From Atherinomorus stipes (Eukaryota > Chordata > Actinopteri > Atheriniformes > Atherinidae): DNA of 64,000 nucleotides. The stretch spans positions 992,001 to 1,056,000 of the forward strand of contig JALJCO010012849.1 in NCBI GenBank assembly GCA_023101725.1, read 5' to 3'. Of the stretch, positions 25,701 to 35,798 are shown piece by piece. The notes under the pieces are model-generated. The model was not told the origin of the DNA, ran no database searches, and worked only from the letters and a program-made list of their open reading frames with translations. The stretch's first letter is position 1, and each line of letters begins with the position of its first letter. A program made the translations under genes and the position numbers.

Positions 25701-28700
25701 ATTCATGGTACATAAACACAGGTTAACATTTAGGGAAAGCAAGATAAATGCTGTGATTCACTCTTGTTTGTGTAAAGATAAACAATTTCCCTGCACCGTG
25801 GTCCAATACTGACATTCAGAATACACTTGAGGGAGGGTTAACTATGTCTGGCATAATGGCAGAGCTCTGTGCTGGTTGTCTAGCTGCATAAAAACCAGTT
25901 CTTTACTTAAACCAATTTAAAACTGGCTTTTGTACCAGCAGTGGAACTATTTTGTTGAAAAACTCACATTTGAGGTTGAGGATGTAACTGCAGATTTAAA
26001 ATCCTCAGCATCAGGGTCCAGGTTGATTTATTTGTGATATGTCTCGACACCTTTCGGACATGTCAGTAAGGTACTTATTTAGCAGAGTGTGAGGAAATAT
26101 TAACACCTTCATGGGTTTTGACTTTTTGTGACAGATGGCTAATACTTAGTTGCTTTGTTTCTGTTTTTATGATAAAGGATTCGCCTTTACCTTCAAAATG
26201 TTTTTTCTTGAGTTCTGTTCATTATCCAGAGGAGGCCTACCTTCAGTGGAAATTCTCTTGGAGAGTGTTAGTGGAAGTGTTTCCACTGCTGATTGAATAA
26301 TTGAATGGATCTGATTGAAGGTACCTGTGGAAAGGTGAATCAAGAGGATTGTAAAAAACTTTCCTTTCAATTATGTTTGAATTATTTTTTTCTTTAGTTG
26401 TGTAAGTGACTAGGATATGTTTTAACATAATGTTCTGTTGATCCTTTGTTAATTGATTTATTTTTTTTCTTACAGAAGGTGTCTATTATAGGCCTGATTG
26501 GTCTGAGGGCGGGGCCTCCAGGTGTATATAAAGGAGGTGCTGCCCAGTAGTCTGGTTGTCTCTCATTTGTCTTGGCTGGTCTGCACAGAGTTTTTGAAAA
26601 GTTTGGTGTGCTGAATAAATGTAAAGCATTATTTCTACTACCCCGAGCCTGCCATTGGACTTATTTTCTCTCCACTGACATGCTGTCTTGCCACAGTTGG
26701 TGTCAGGAGTGGGATAAAGACGCCTTATAAGAGTGGTGGAGGAATATAGTCGAAATGAGAGGACGTGGAAGAGGCCGGGGTTCAAAGAAAGACTTCACTG
26801 CTGAAATGGAGGACCAGGAATCTGAAGGGACAGCTGAACCGGAACACTTTCTGGAAGAAGCTACGGCCACGGAAGGTGGAGAGCATGACACAGTGGTACG
26901 GCCTAAAGTGAGGACAACTAGAGATGAGAGAGAAGAACCTCATGAACCAGATTTCTTTGAGGAGATGAGAGAGTTTATGCGACGATCTAAACGTACAGAA
27001 GCCATTCTTTTTGAGCAGATCAAACAGTTGAGAAGCAACATGCCAAAAATGGGGCATGATGTGTTATCCGATGAGGTTTATGGAGGTCCAGTACAAAGAG
27101 GTTCCTCTCCAACATTTCCTGATGTTTCAAGGTTGGAGGCCAAAACCCCCACACCATTGGTGGTGCCTTCTTCTGGAGTAAGTCCACAGGCAGACAAGCT
27201 TGTCTCTTCTCAGCAGCAGTTGCCGGCACTGCAGCAGCAGAGGACCAATCCACAATCCATGTCTGGAGTGTCCCGTGGAGGTGAACCCAGAATACCTGAA
27301 TTTAAGGAAGGAGAGGACCCTGAGAGTTTCTTTGTACGATTTGAAAGGATAGCCAGAACCTGGGGATGGCAACCAGATGAATGGGCTGCCAGAGTAGTCA
27401 CTCTACTAACAGGAAAAGCTCTTGAGGCCTATGTTGGAATGGATGAAGACCAGTCTCACTCGTATAATGCTATTAAAACGGCAGTACTAAAAAAGTTTAA
27501 TGTGACAGAAGAGACCTACAGACAACGGTTTCGGAATACTACTGTACCAGCAGGAGAATCCGTACGGGAAACCTACAATCGGATTAAGGGACTTTACAAG
27601 CGCTGGATGCGACCAGAGAACCGCAGCAAAGAACAGATTGGGGAAACCATTGTTTTAGAGCAATATCTTCATATGCTCCATCCAGATGTCCGAACCTGGG
27701 TGAAAGAACATAATCCAAAGACGGGAGATGAAGCTGCAGATCTGGCAGAGCGGTACTTGGCTGCACACCGGGATCCTCCCAGGTCAAAGGTGACTGTTGG
27801 AAAACCAAGGTTTGAGGAGAGCAGACCTTATGGTTCAACTGGAGTGGACAAGCTGGACACTGGGGGTGGTAAGAAACTGGTACATTCCAGGCCACTTTTT
27901 GTGTGTTACTACTGCCAGCAGCCTGGTCACAAAGCTTCAATGTGTCCTTTAAGAAAACCCAAGTCAGTTGAATTGTGTGTGGTTCCGCATACAGATAATG
28001 ATGTGAATGATAACCAAATAATGCACAAACATGTTTTGGATGTCACAGTTAATGGTCGTGTGGTGAGGGCTCTGGCTGACACTGGTAGTTCACAAACCTT
28101 AGTAAAGTCCTCGGTGCTAGCCAATGTATTAACCAACTTTGACAGAAGTGTAAATATTACTTGTGTTCATGGATGCCAAAAAGATTATCCAACTGCAGAT
28201 GTGACTATTGAGGTTGAAGGTCAAGTCTTTATGCTAACTGTTGGAGTGCTAAATGAACTAGCCTATGATGTAATCCTGGGTGAAGATTTGCCAATACTGG
28301 ACAACTTGGTTGGCCAAGATTCTGTAGCACATACCTGTGCTGTGATAACTCGTTCTATGAGTAAGGGTTTAGAACCCCTTCCTGATGCAGATGATAGTTT
28401 GTATGAAGGGGGTGGTAAGGTAAAAAAACCTAAACGAAAACGTCGTCAAGACAAAAATAGAAACTATGATAAAGTAAAACTCCCTAATCCTGCCTGTCCT
28501 GTGACCCCCTCTCTTGATTCTCAGTGGCAGATTCCAAAGAATTTCAAAGAGAGCCAAGAAAATGACCCTTCTTTGAAATCTCTGTGGGAAAAAGCATGCA
28601 GGATGAATGTGGATGAGTCATTAAGTAATGTAAAGCAGGAAAGTGTAACTGGGGAGCCCTTTATAATAAGAGACAATCTTCTTTATTTGGCAGATATTGA

Positions 28701-31700
28701 TACTCCGAGGCTTGTTGTTCCAAAAGAGCATCGCCCAGTGGTCTTAAACTTGGGCCATACCGTACCATGGGCTGGCCATCTAGGACAGGCTAAGACCTAT
28801 GACCGTATTGCCCAGCGTTTTTACTGGCCAGGGTTATATAAAGATGTGGTGGAATACTGTAAAACTTGCCATGACTGTCAAGTAGTAGCCCCTGCTAAAG
28901 TCTCAAACCGAGCCCAGTTACATTCTTTACCAATCATGGATGTACCCTATGAGAGAATAGCCATGGATATCATTGGGCCTTTACCAAAAAGTAGCGGTGG
29001 GTATAAATATGCTTTGGTCATTTGTGATTATGCGACAAGATATCCAGATGTGTATCCATTACGTTCCCCTCAGGTCAAATGCATAGTTCGGTGTTTGGTG
29101 GAGCTATTTTCAAGAGTTGGTGTTCCAAAAGAGATCTTAACAGATCAAGGTGCAAACTTTATGTCCAACCTAATGAAAACACTCTATTCTCAGCTAGGTG
29201 TGAAGGGTATAAGAACCACTCCATATCATCCTGAAACCGATGGTCTTGTTGAACGGTTTAATGGTACTCTGAAACAAATGTTGAGAAAATTTGTTGATGA
29301 TACTGGTAAAGATTGGGATAAATGGTTACCTTTTCTCTTGTTTGCATACAGAGAAGTACCACAAGCTTCAACTGGTTTTTCTCCTTTTGAGTTGCTTTAT
29401 GGCAGACAAGTAAGAGGCCCTTTGGACGTGCTGAAAGAGAACTGGATGGCTGGTGAGGTGACTTCAGGGACATCAACCAACATAATCTCTTACATTCTGC
29501 AGATGAGAGACAAACTAGAAACATTCCGCGAAGCTGCCAAAGATCACTTGCAGAAAGCCCAACAAAAGCAAAAGGTATGGTACGACAAACATGCCCGTGA
29601 AAGAGACCTGAAACCTGGCCAAAAAGTGTTGGTGTTGTTGCCAACTGGACCTAGTAAGTTGCTGGCAAAGTGGCAAGGCCCCTTTTCTGTCTCTAGGAAA
29701 GTTGGTCCAGTAACCTATGAAATCACATGTCCAGGACATGTTAAACAAAAGCAACTGCTCCATGTTAATCTGTTGAAGGAATATTGTGAAAGACATGTTC
29801 CAGAAGCTGAGGAAAAACATGTCATGATGGTCCAAGATGTCCTGCCTGAAGACCCTGGTGCGCTGGAGGCTGAGGAAGCAGAAATGAGCCCATCCAGGGA
29901 GCCATGTCAACCAGAGACCCCTCCAGATCACCTGACTCAGAATCAGTGGCATCAGCTGGGTGAGCTTAAAGACACTTTTCCATCATTGTTCTCCGGCAGA
30001 CCTGGCCGCACTGATGTGATAATGCACAAAATCATTTTGAAAGACACAAAACCTGTGCGTCTGAAGCCTTACAGGATACCAGAAAGAATGATGGAACCAC
30101 TGAAGAAGGAAGTTCATTCGATGCTGGACCTGAAAGTAATTGAGCCATCTAAAAGTGAGTGGTCAAACCCAATTGTACTTGTACCAAAGAAAAACTCAGC
30201 TCAGCCTCGATTCTGCTCTGATATGAGGAAGTTGAACAGCATTTCCTGTTTTGATTCTTACCCCATGCCACGCATTGATGAGCTGCTGGAGAAGCTTGGA
30301 AAGGCCAGGTACATCACGACCTTAGATTTATGTAAAGGTTACTGGCAAGTTCCACTTGACCCTTCTTGTAAGGAGTACACTGCATTTCAAATTCCAGGAA
30401 TGGGTCTATTTCAGTACACTGTCCTACCTTTTGGTCTTCATGGAGCGCCTGCAACATTCCAAAGATTGATGGACATTGTTCTTGGTGATTGTTCCACATT
30501 TGCAGCTGCTTACCTAGATGATGTTGTGATTTACAGCAAGTCGTGGGAAGAACATCTAGACCATCTAAAGGTTGTCCTGGCAAAGATTCAGGAAGCTGGA
30601 CTGACTCTCAATGTAAACAAGTGTACATGGGCTCAAGAAGAGGTGAAGTATCTTGGGTACCTGGTTGGTCATGGAGTCATCAAGCCACAGGTTGAGAAAG
30701 TGAAGGCTATCCAAGCTATTCCACGGCCCACAACCAAGAAACAAGTAAGGTCCTTTTTAGGTTTGGTTGGGTGGTATCGGAGGTTTATTCCTCATTTTTC
30801 TACAGTGGCAGCCCCCCTTACTGAACTAACCAAAAAATCACCATCCAAAGTGATTTGGAATGACGAGTGTGAACGTGCTTTCCAGACTCTGAGACTACAG
30901 ATCTGCCAAGCTCCTGTTTTACAGAGCCCTGACTTCACAAAACAGTTTGTTGTACAAGTGGATGCCTCCAATGTTGGACTTGGAGCTGTGCTGGCTCAGG
31001 GAGAGCCTGGTGAAGAAAGACCTGTTCTCTTCCTAAGTAAAAACTGTTTGACCGTGAGAAGAAGTATTCGACTGTGGAAAAAGAGGGTCTGGCTATAAAG
31101 TGGGCTATTGATTCCTTGAAATATTACCTTCTGGGGAGGGAGTTTGTATTACAAACTGATCACAGGCCTTTGAAGTGGATGCACTCCAAGCAGCATCAGA
31201 ATGCAAGAATACTACGTTGGTGCCTTGCCCTCCAGCCATACCAGTTCACTGTACAGCACTGTCCTGGTAAGAAAAACCTTATTGCTGATTATCTTTCTCG
31301 TTTACCTGATATGTGTTAACCAGAGGGGGAGGTGGTGAGAAATGTGAGGAAGTATTAACACCTTCATGGGTTTTGACTTTTTGTGACAGATGGCTAATAC
31401 CTAGTTGCTTTGTTTCTGTTTTTATGATAAAGGATTCGCCTTTACCTTCAAAATGTTTTTTCTTGAGTTCTGTTCATTATCCAGAGGAGGCCTACCTTCA
31501 GTGGAAATTCTCTTGGAGAGTGTTAGTGGAAGTGTTTCCACTGCTGATTGAATAATTGAATGGATCTGATTGAAGGTACCTGTGGAAAGGTGAATCAAGA
31601 GGATTGTAAAAACTTTCCTTTCAATTATGTTTGAATTATTTTTTTCTTTAGTTGTGTAAGTGAGTAGGATATGTTTTAACATAATGTTCTGTTGATCCTT

Positions 31701-34700
31701 TGTTAATTGATTTATTTTTTTTTCTTACAGAAGGTGTCTATTATAGGCCTGATTGGTCTGAGGGCGGGGCCTCCAGGTGTATATAAAGGAGGTGCTGCCC
31801 AGTAGTCTGGTTGTCTCTCATTTGTCTTGGCTGGTCTGCACAGAGTTTTTGAAAAGTTTGGTGTGCTGAATAAATGTAAAGCATTATTTCTACTACCCCG
31901 AGCCTGCCATTGGACTTATTTTCTCTCCACTGACATGCTGTCTTGCCACACAGAGTAATATTCCTAATTATTAGGCTATTTTTGAAAGGTTTAACAGTTA
32001 AAAACAGAATTGACCTGCCTCATCAAGACTGTGTGGATGGGCTATGATTGAATATTTAACTATGACAGCAATTTGGTGTGAGCAATGTCAAAGAAAATTT
32101 GCTTCAAATTATAGTTGTAATGTGACTCACCTGTGTTAAAGTTCTCGTGTTTGTCCTCTTGGTTGTCCCACAAGCTGAGCTTGTACTGGGAGTTCTTCTC
32201 CATTAGATACATAACCAAGATTGTCTCCAAAAGACTGAGCAGCATCAGAGCAAAGATCACTATGCAGTAGGTTGCTGAGAGGAGAGAACAGGCAATAAAA
32301 GCATATTTTGTTTTTGTATTTTCAGAAGAATAAATCCTTTTAGGTGAGTATGTACCTATGAGTGGAGTGTTATTGGACATGGAGGGCAGGATGTCATTCA
32401 GGATGAGCAGGAGGACAGAAATGGCGAGCAGCACCGTGACTTTGAAACCCAACTTCTCCCCACGATGGTCAGCAATGAAGAAGGAGGCAAGATCCAGAGT
32501 CAGGAAGAACAAGATGGGTAAGAGGAAGTTGATGACATGAAGAAGGGGTCTCCTTTTTATGGAGATCTGGGAAAACAGGTTCAACGGTCAGACTAGATCA
32601 GTAACATGAAAACAGAAATGATGGCAATGGTAAAGTGAGAAATTTACCCCACAAAATGAGTCATTAAATAAAGAAATGTTATCTACATGCAACAGTAATG
32701 AATATGATTTTGGGCTTTAAAGTATTGCTTAGATTTTAAGGGCAAAATTTTAAGTTTAAATAAACTTTTTCTGTGATATTTACAACTTGGTAATGTTTTA
32801 TGCTTTCATTTTTTCAGTCTCATCAGATTTTTTTCTGTTTTTTCTTGTCTGTTTATTCCTCAACCATGAGCAGTCTGGACTTGCAATAATTTGGCACAAC
32901 AGAGCCAAAGCGAGCCTGGCAGTAGCTACAAGCATGTAGTTGCTGCTGATGTTTTCAGTGGTCATTTGGGCTTTTCAACGTGCCATACAAGCAAAGCAAA
33001 TTTGTTCCTCTTTTGAAAATGCAGACATGTCTCCTTTGAAATCATGACTCTCCATTGTTCTTTAACAGCTTAGTTTATTATCAATAGTGGGTGTAATTCT
33101 ATAGAAGTTGCACTAATAAGAAAAACTGAGGGCAAAAAACACTGCAATGGACAAAGAGGTGCTTTTTGCTTTGGGCGAAGTAGGTAAGTACCAAGGATGC
33201 AGTCCATATAAGTGTGCACGTGCAGAGGGAGGCCAAATCAAAACAAAACAGAAAAACTAAACAAAAACTAATTAATTCCCAGATCATGTTAGTGGAATGG
33301 ATGAAGCTGAAGCTGTTTCATTAAAACAAAACAAGCATAAACTATTTGTTGGCCCATGATGCTTTGTATTTATTTTCTTTCTGCAAACAGATGCATTTAA
33401 TTTTGTTTTGTTTTAATTTGATTTTCCTCATGTTTGTTTTTTACTGGTGCTCCGTACAGTGTATCTGAGTTGTTCCCATGTTTTGTCTCCAAAGCTGACA
33501 TTAGAGTTGTTGACGGACAGTTGCAGGAACTCCCACTCTCCCTGCGTCTTCATCACCTCTCGAGAAAACTGCGTGGCCCGAGAGGAGTTTGAGAAAGGAA
33601 AGAGCCGGATTTCCTGCACTGTGGTGACAGAAGAGAGACAAATTCAGAGTGCAAGGAGCTATGAAAAAAAATATGAAATGCACACACTTTGCCCTCACCA
33701 CAGTGTATTGCAGAACCGATGGATATGGTGCACTCCTGCGTGTCAAAGGGGAATTTGTGGACATCCATCTCGCAGGTGCTGACCACCTTCATGTCTTCAT
33801 CAAAAAAGACTGTCCCATCATGAGACATGAACATGTACGGATTCTTAGGTGAGTCGTCCTTCTGGATCCTGACACACACACACACACACACACTGTTTTA
33901 ATAATGTAGAGCACTTAAACAGTTTTGTCTTGTCTAGATCATTGTTTAAGGTCTTTCAAGTTTATCTCTCATTAATGAAGAAATTTTAAAAATCCACAAA
34001 ATGTGGGAAAATTAAAGCAATACTGCACAAGTTTCCAGCTTTAAAACTATCTGCTTTGGACTGATTTTGATGGCACACTGACATTCCTTATGCATAATCC
34101 TGGAGCTATTATTGCCCTGCAGCATCCTGAGGTTAAGAAAACACATTTAACAACTTTGTGTTCCAGCCCTGAAGTTTTTGCTGAATTTTGCTTTACAGCA
34201 CCACGACACTCACCAGAAACTGGTTATCACCAGTTTGCTGGCCGTTTTTAACACGTGGTGACTGATTTAGAAAAAACAAAAGGGCATTCCCAAAATAAGC
34301 AAGGGAAAGAGAGAAAGAGAAAGTGAAAGCAAGAGATAAGAAAAGAATCAACATTGGACTGACTTTAACTGCGTGAAGAGAGCCCAAAGAAGAGGCAGGA
34401 TGAATGCCAGATTAGCCTTCGTTTGGAGCCACGGAGTGCAAAAAGTTTAGTAGTTAGGCTTCAACACAACACTAGTTTAGCACAGCATAAAACCTGGAAA
34501 ACATAACTCAGTCCCAATATAACAGACCCACTTACCCGCTCAGAAAAAGTCCTATTTTCCCCTCAAAAATCCCCCCAAAAACTGAATGTTTTCCGAAGTA
34601 CAACTTTGGGATCACTTTCCCGTTCGATCCCAAACTTTTAGGTATGTATTTGAAAAATTTTGTTTTTGTTTGTTTCCCACATGTCATACTTCTTGTTAGT

Positions 34701-35798
34701 GTGTTTCAAGCTTACATCTCATAGACAAAGAGGTCCGGTCTCCAGATCAGGTCTTTAGGAATTGACACCATATTGATTCCACAAAACTGAGCTGGGTCCC
34801 ATGAGATCCGTTCATCTTTCCACTGCTGCAGTAAATAAAAGGGGAAAAAGAACAATGATTGCCTGTATCTATGCATATACATTTACAATCAAAAAGAAAA
34901 GTTATGAAGATTGGTTGTCTGACTCACCACTGAGGCCCAGACGAAAGGTACAAAAGTTTGTGTTTTCTCAACCTAGGAATTAAAACACAATCAGACCACT
35001 TTCATTCATTTATCTGATCAGCTATACACCTACACAGTGATGCAGTACCTACCACAGCAAGGATGGCATAAAGGATGATATCCAACTTTACCACCGTGAT
35101 GTTTTTGTGGTCCAGAACAGGTCGGGTCAGTTTAAACACATTATTATCTGCAGTTAGGTTCAGATAATCCAAAATATCCTGGTAACTGCACACTTTACAG
35201 GACGCCCCATCTACAGATAAAAGTCAAATGTTTGGTCATGCACGGTTAATTGTTGTTTGATTTTTAAGATAATACAGCCTCGTTGTTTGCTGTACTTCTG
35301 CTCTTTAATTGGTTTATACTGTCTAAATATTATTGTTTGGACAAATACACTGTGTAATCAAATGTACTTTTATAGGTTTTATCTAATTATGTTCAAACAA
35401 CTACAACCCCTTTTCAAAAGCATAGGGAGGTTGTGTATAATGCAAATAGAAACAGAATAAATATTTAAACCCTGTGCTTCTGAAAACATTTTTGTGCTCA
35501 TTGTTGTTTCAGATATCAAGATTTCTGGGTTTTGAGCCAATTCAAAATCATGTCATTCATTTTTGATTTGGAGATGTGTTTATCAAAAGCAGTCAACTCT
35601 AAAAGAGCAAAAGTCCTGTACAGTAGCTTGAGAGGCATACTTGTTTAGCTAACTATTTTTTCACACTCTGCATCAGTAAAGTTAGAATTAAGAAATCCTC
35701 AAAACATGAAGAAAGAACACATATATAGAAATAGAAATGTAAGTTTTTACAGACTTACCTGTGAGGATGATCATGAGGAGAAAAGCAGCCCACATCAT
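22783..35798 (-). CDS. LGIC-2: 5-HT3/ZACN-like Cys-loop receptor subunit, intact
   Basis: Ligand-gated cation channel subunit. Exons in transcript order: 35759-35798, 35053-35210, 34928-34972, 34716-34825, 33699-33868, 33458-33618, 32356-32566, 32131-32274, 23347-23432, 22783-23001. The sum is 1,344 nt, 447 residues plus stop, all open and in phase. ATG was chosen at 35798; a second ATG follows at once, and the first 13 residues (MMWAAFLLMIILT) form a signal peptide. Features in order: extracellular domain with loop-A region IWRPDLFVYE; Cys-loop with 13 residues between cysteines (KFPFDTQ core); TM1 from RRPLLHVINF; TM2 with Glu at -1', Leu at 9' and Asp at 20' (GEKLGFKVTVLLAISV), the cation-selective pattern; TM3 FALMLLSLLETILVMYLM; a cytoplasmic loop of about 95 residues; TM4 VFFIFYFITILLFLSFIF ending in WNS. 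The loop-B Trp of 5-HT3A is Ala. Intron 8 (23433-32130) contains a whole LTR retrotransposon. An ATATATAC box near 35977 could be a TATA element. HTR3-like or ZACN-like naming cannot be settled without a tree. Confidence 0.9.
23750..24094 (-). mobile_element. L2-type LINE 3' end fragment
   Basis: Minus-strand ORF 23834-24094 carries RGDRAFSVAAPVLWNSLPF, the conserved extreme C-terminus of L2/CR1-like LINE proteins. It is followed by a CTTTATCAATAAATCTGACT tail toward 23750. Severely 5' truncated. It lies in intron 8 of LGIC-2. Confidence 0.8.
24174..24512 (+). mobile_element. tRNA-derived SINE with L2-like tail
   Basis: The head has an A-box-like GTGGCTCCGGCAATAGAGC and a B-box-like AGCTCAAATCC, as in a tRNA promoter for Pol III. 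The body has TTGGGCGAGACACTTAACCC, common in fish SINEs. The tail GAAAGCGCTATAGATCCAAT resembles L2 3' ends, which would let L2 machinery copy it. Family name not determined. Confidence 0.65.
24513..26082. other. LGIC-2 intron 8 left of the LTR element, no gene seen
   Basis: No splice-bounded coding similarity and no repeat ends recognised. Confidence 0.55.
26088..26695 (+). repeat. 5' LTR of Gmr1-type element
   Basis: 608 bp, TG...CA termini. A TATA-type box (GTATATAAAGG, near 26523-26533) and a polyadenylation hexamer (GAATAAATG, near 26613) follow in the expected U3-R-U5 order. It differs from the 3' LTR at only a few positions, for example GAAATATT versus GAAGTATT near the start, plus homopolymer lengths. 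Confidence 0.93.
26755..31319 (+). CDS. Gmr1-type Gag-Pol polyprotein, frameshifted near RNase H end
   Basis: The open frame from ATG 26755 to 31098 is 1,447 codons and fuses gag and pol without a stop. Domains by residue: basic N-terminus; capsid about 189-340, whose second half (about 252-338, with RQRFR, KRWMRPENRSKEQI and VLEQYL motifs) resembles a SCAN domain; CCHC zinc knuckle about 384-397; aspartic protease DTGSS about 441; integrase with HHCC finger from about 658, catalytic D738, D797 and E about 833, and a GPY/F-like module near 971; reverse transcriptase with YLDD near 1253; RNase H from about 1400. Just after an A-run at 31037-31041 the frame shifts by one base. The rest of RNase H continues in another frame to the stop at 31319, so this copy is probably no longer autonomous unless the base is an error. 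All catalytic motifs upstream look intact. Confidence 0.92.
31343..31950 (+). repeat. 3' LTR of Gmr1-type element
   Basis: 608 bp copy of the 5' LTR with the same TATA box (near 31777-31787) and polyadenylation hexamer. It ends CCACA directly before the CAGAG target duplication, only about 180 bp from the splice donor of LGIC-2 exon 8. Confidence 0.93.
33872..33893 (-). repeat. (TG)n tract at LGIC-2 exon 5 acceptor
   Basis: On the gene strand a TG repeat of about 11 units ends in TCAG directly at the 3' splice site of exon 5 (exon start 33868), taking the place of a normal polypyrimidine tract. Confidence 0.9.

Larger units (their letters stand above)
26088..31950 (+). mobile_element. Full-length Gmr1-type Ty3/gypsy LTR retrotransposon
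   Basis: A complete element of 5,863 bp with two 608-bp LTRs (26088-26695 and 31343-31950), each starting TGTG and ending CACA. It is flanked by the 5-bp duplication CAGAG (26083-26087 and 31951-31955). The 5' LTR is followed two bases later by TGGTGTCAGGAGTGGG, a candidate tRNA primer site. A purine-rich tract (AGAGGGGGAGGTGGTGAGAA, 31322-31341) sits just before the 3' LTR. One long gag-pol frame runs between them, and I see no env. Pol order is protease, integrase, reverse transcriptase, RNase H. That Ty1/copia-like order in a Ty3/gypsy-type protein defines the Gmr1 clade. The element lies in intron 8 of LGIC-2, antisense to that gene. I counted about five LTR differences by eye, so insertion was recent. 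Confidence 0.93.

Noticed and set aside
29258..29952. Two minus-strand ORFs of 128 and 145 codons
   Set aside because: Shadows of the integrase-coding region of the LTR element.
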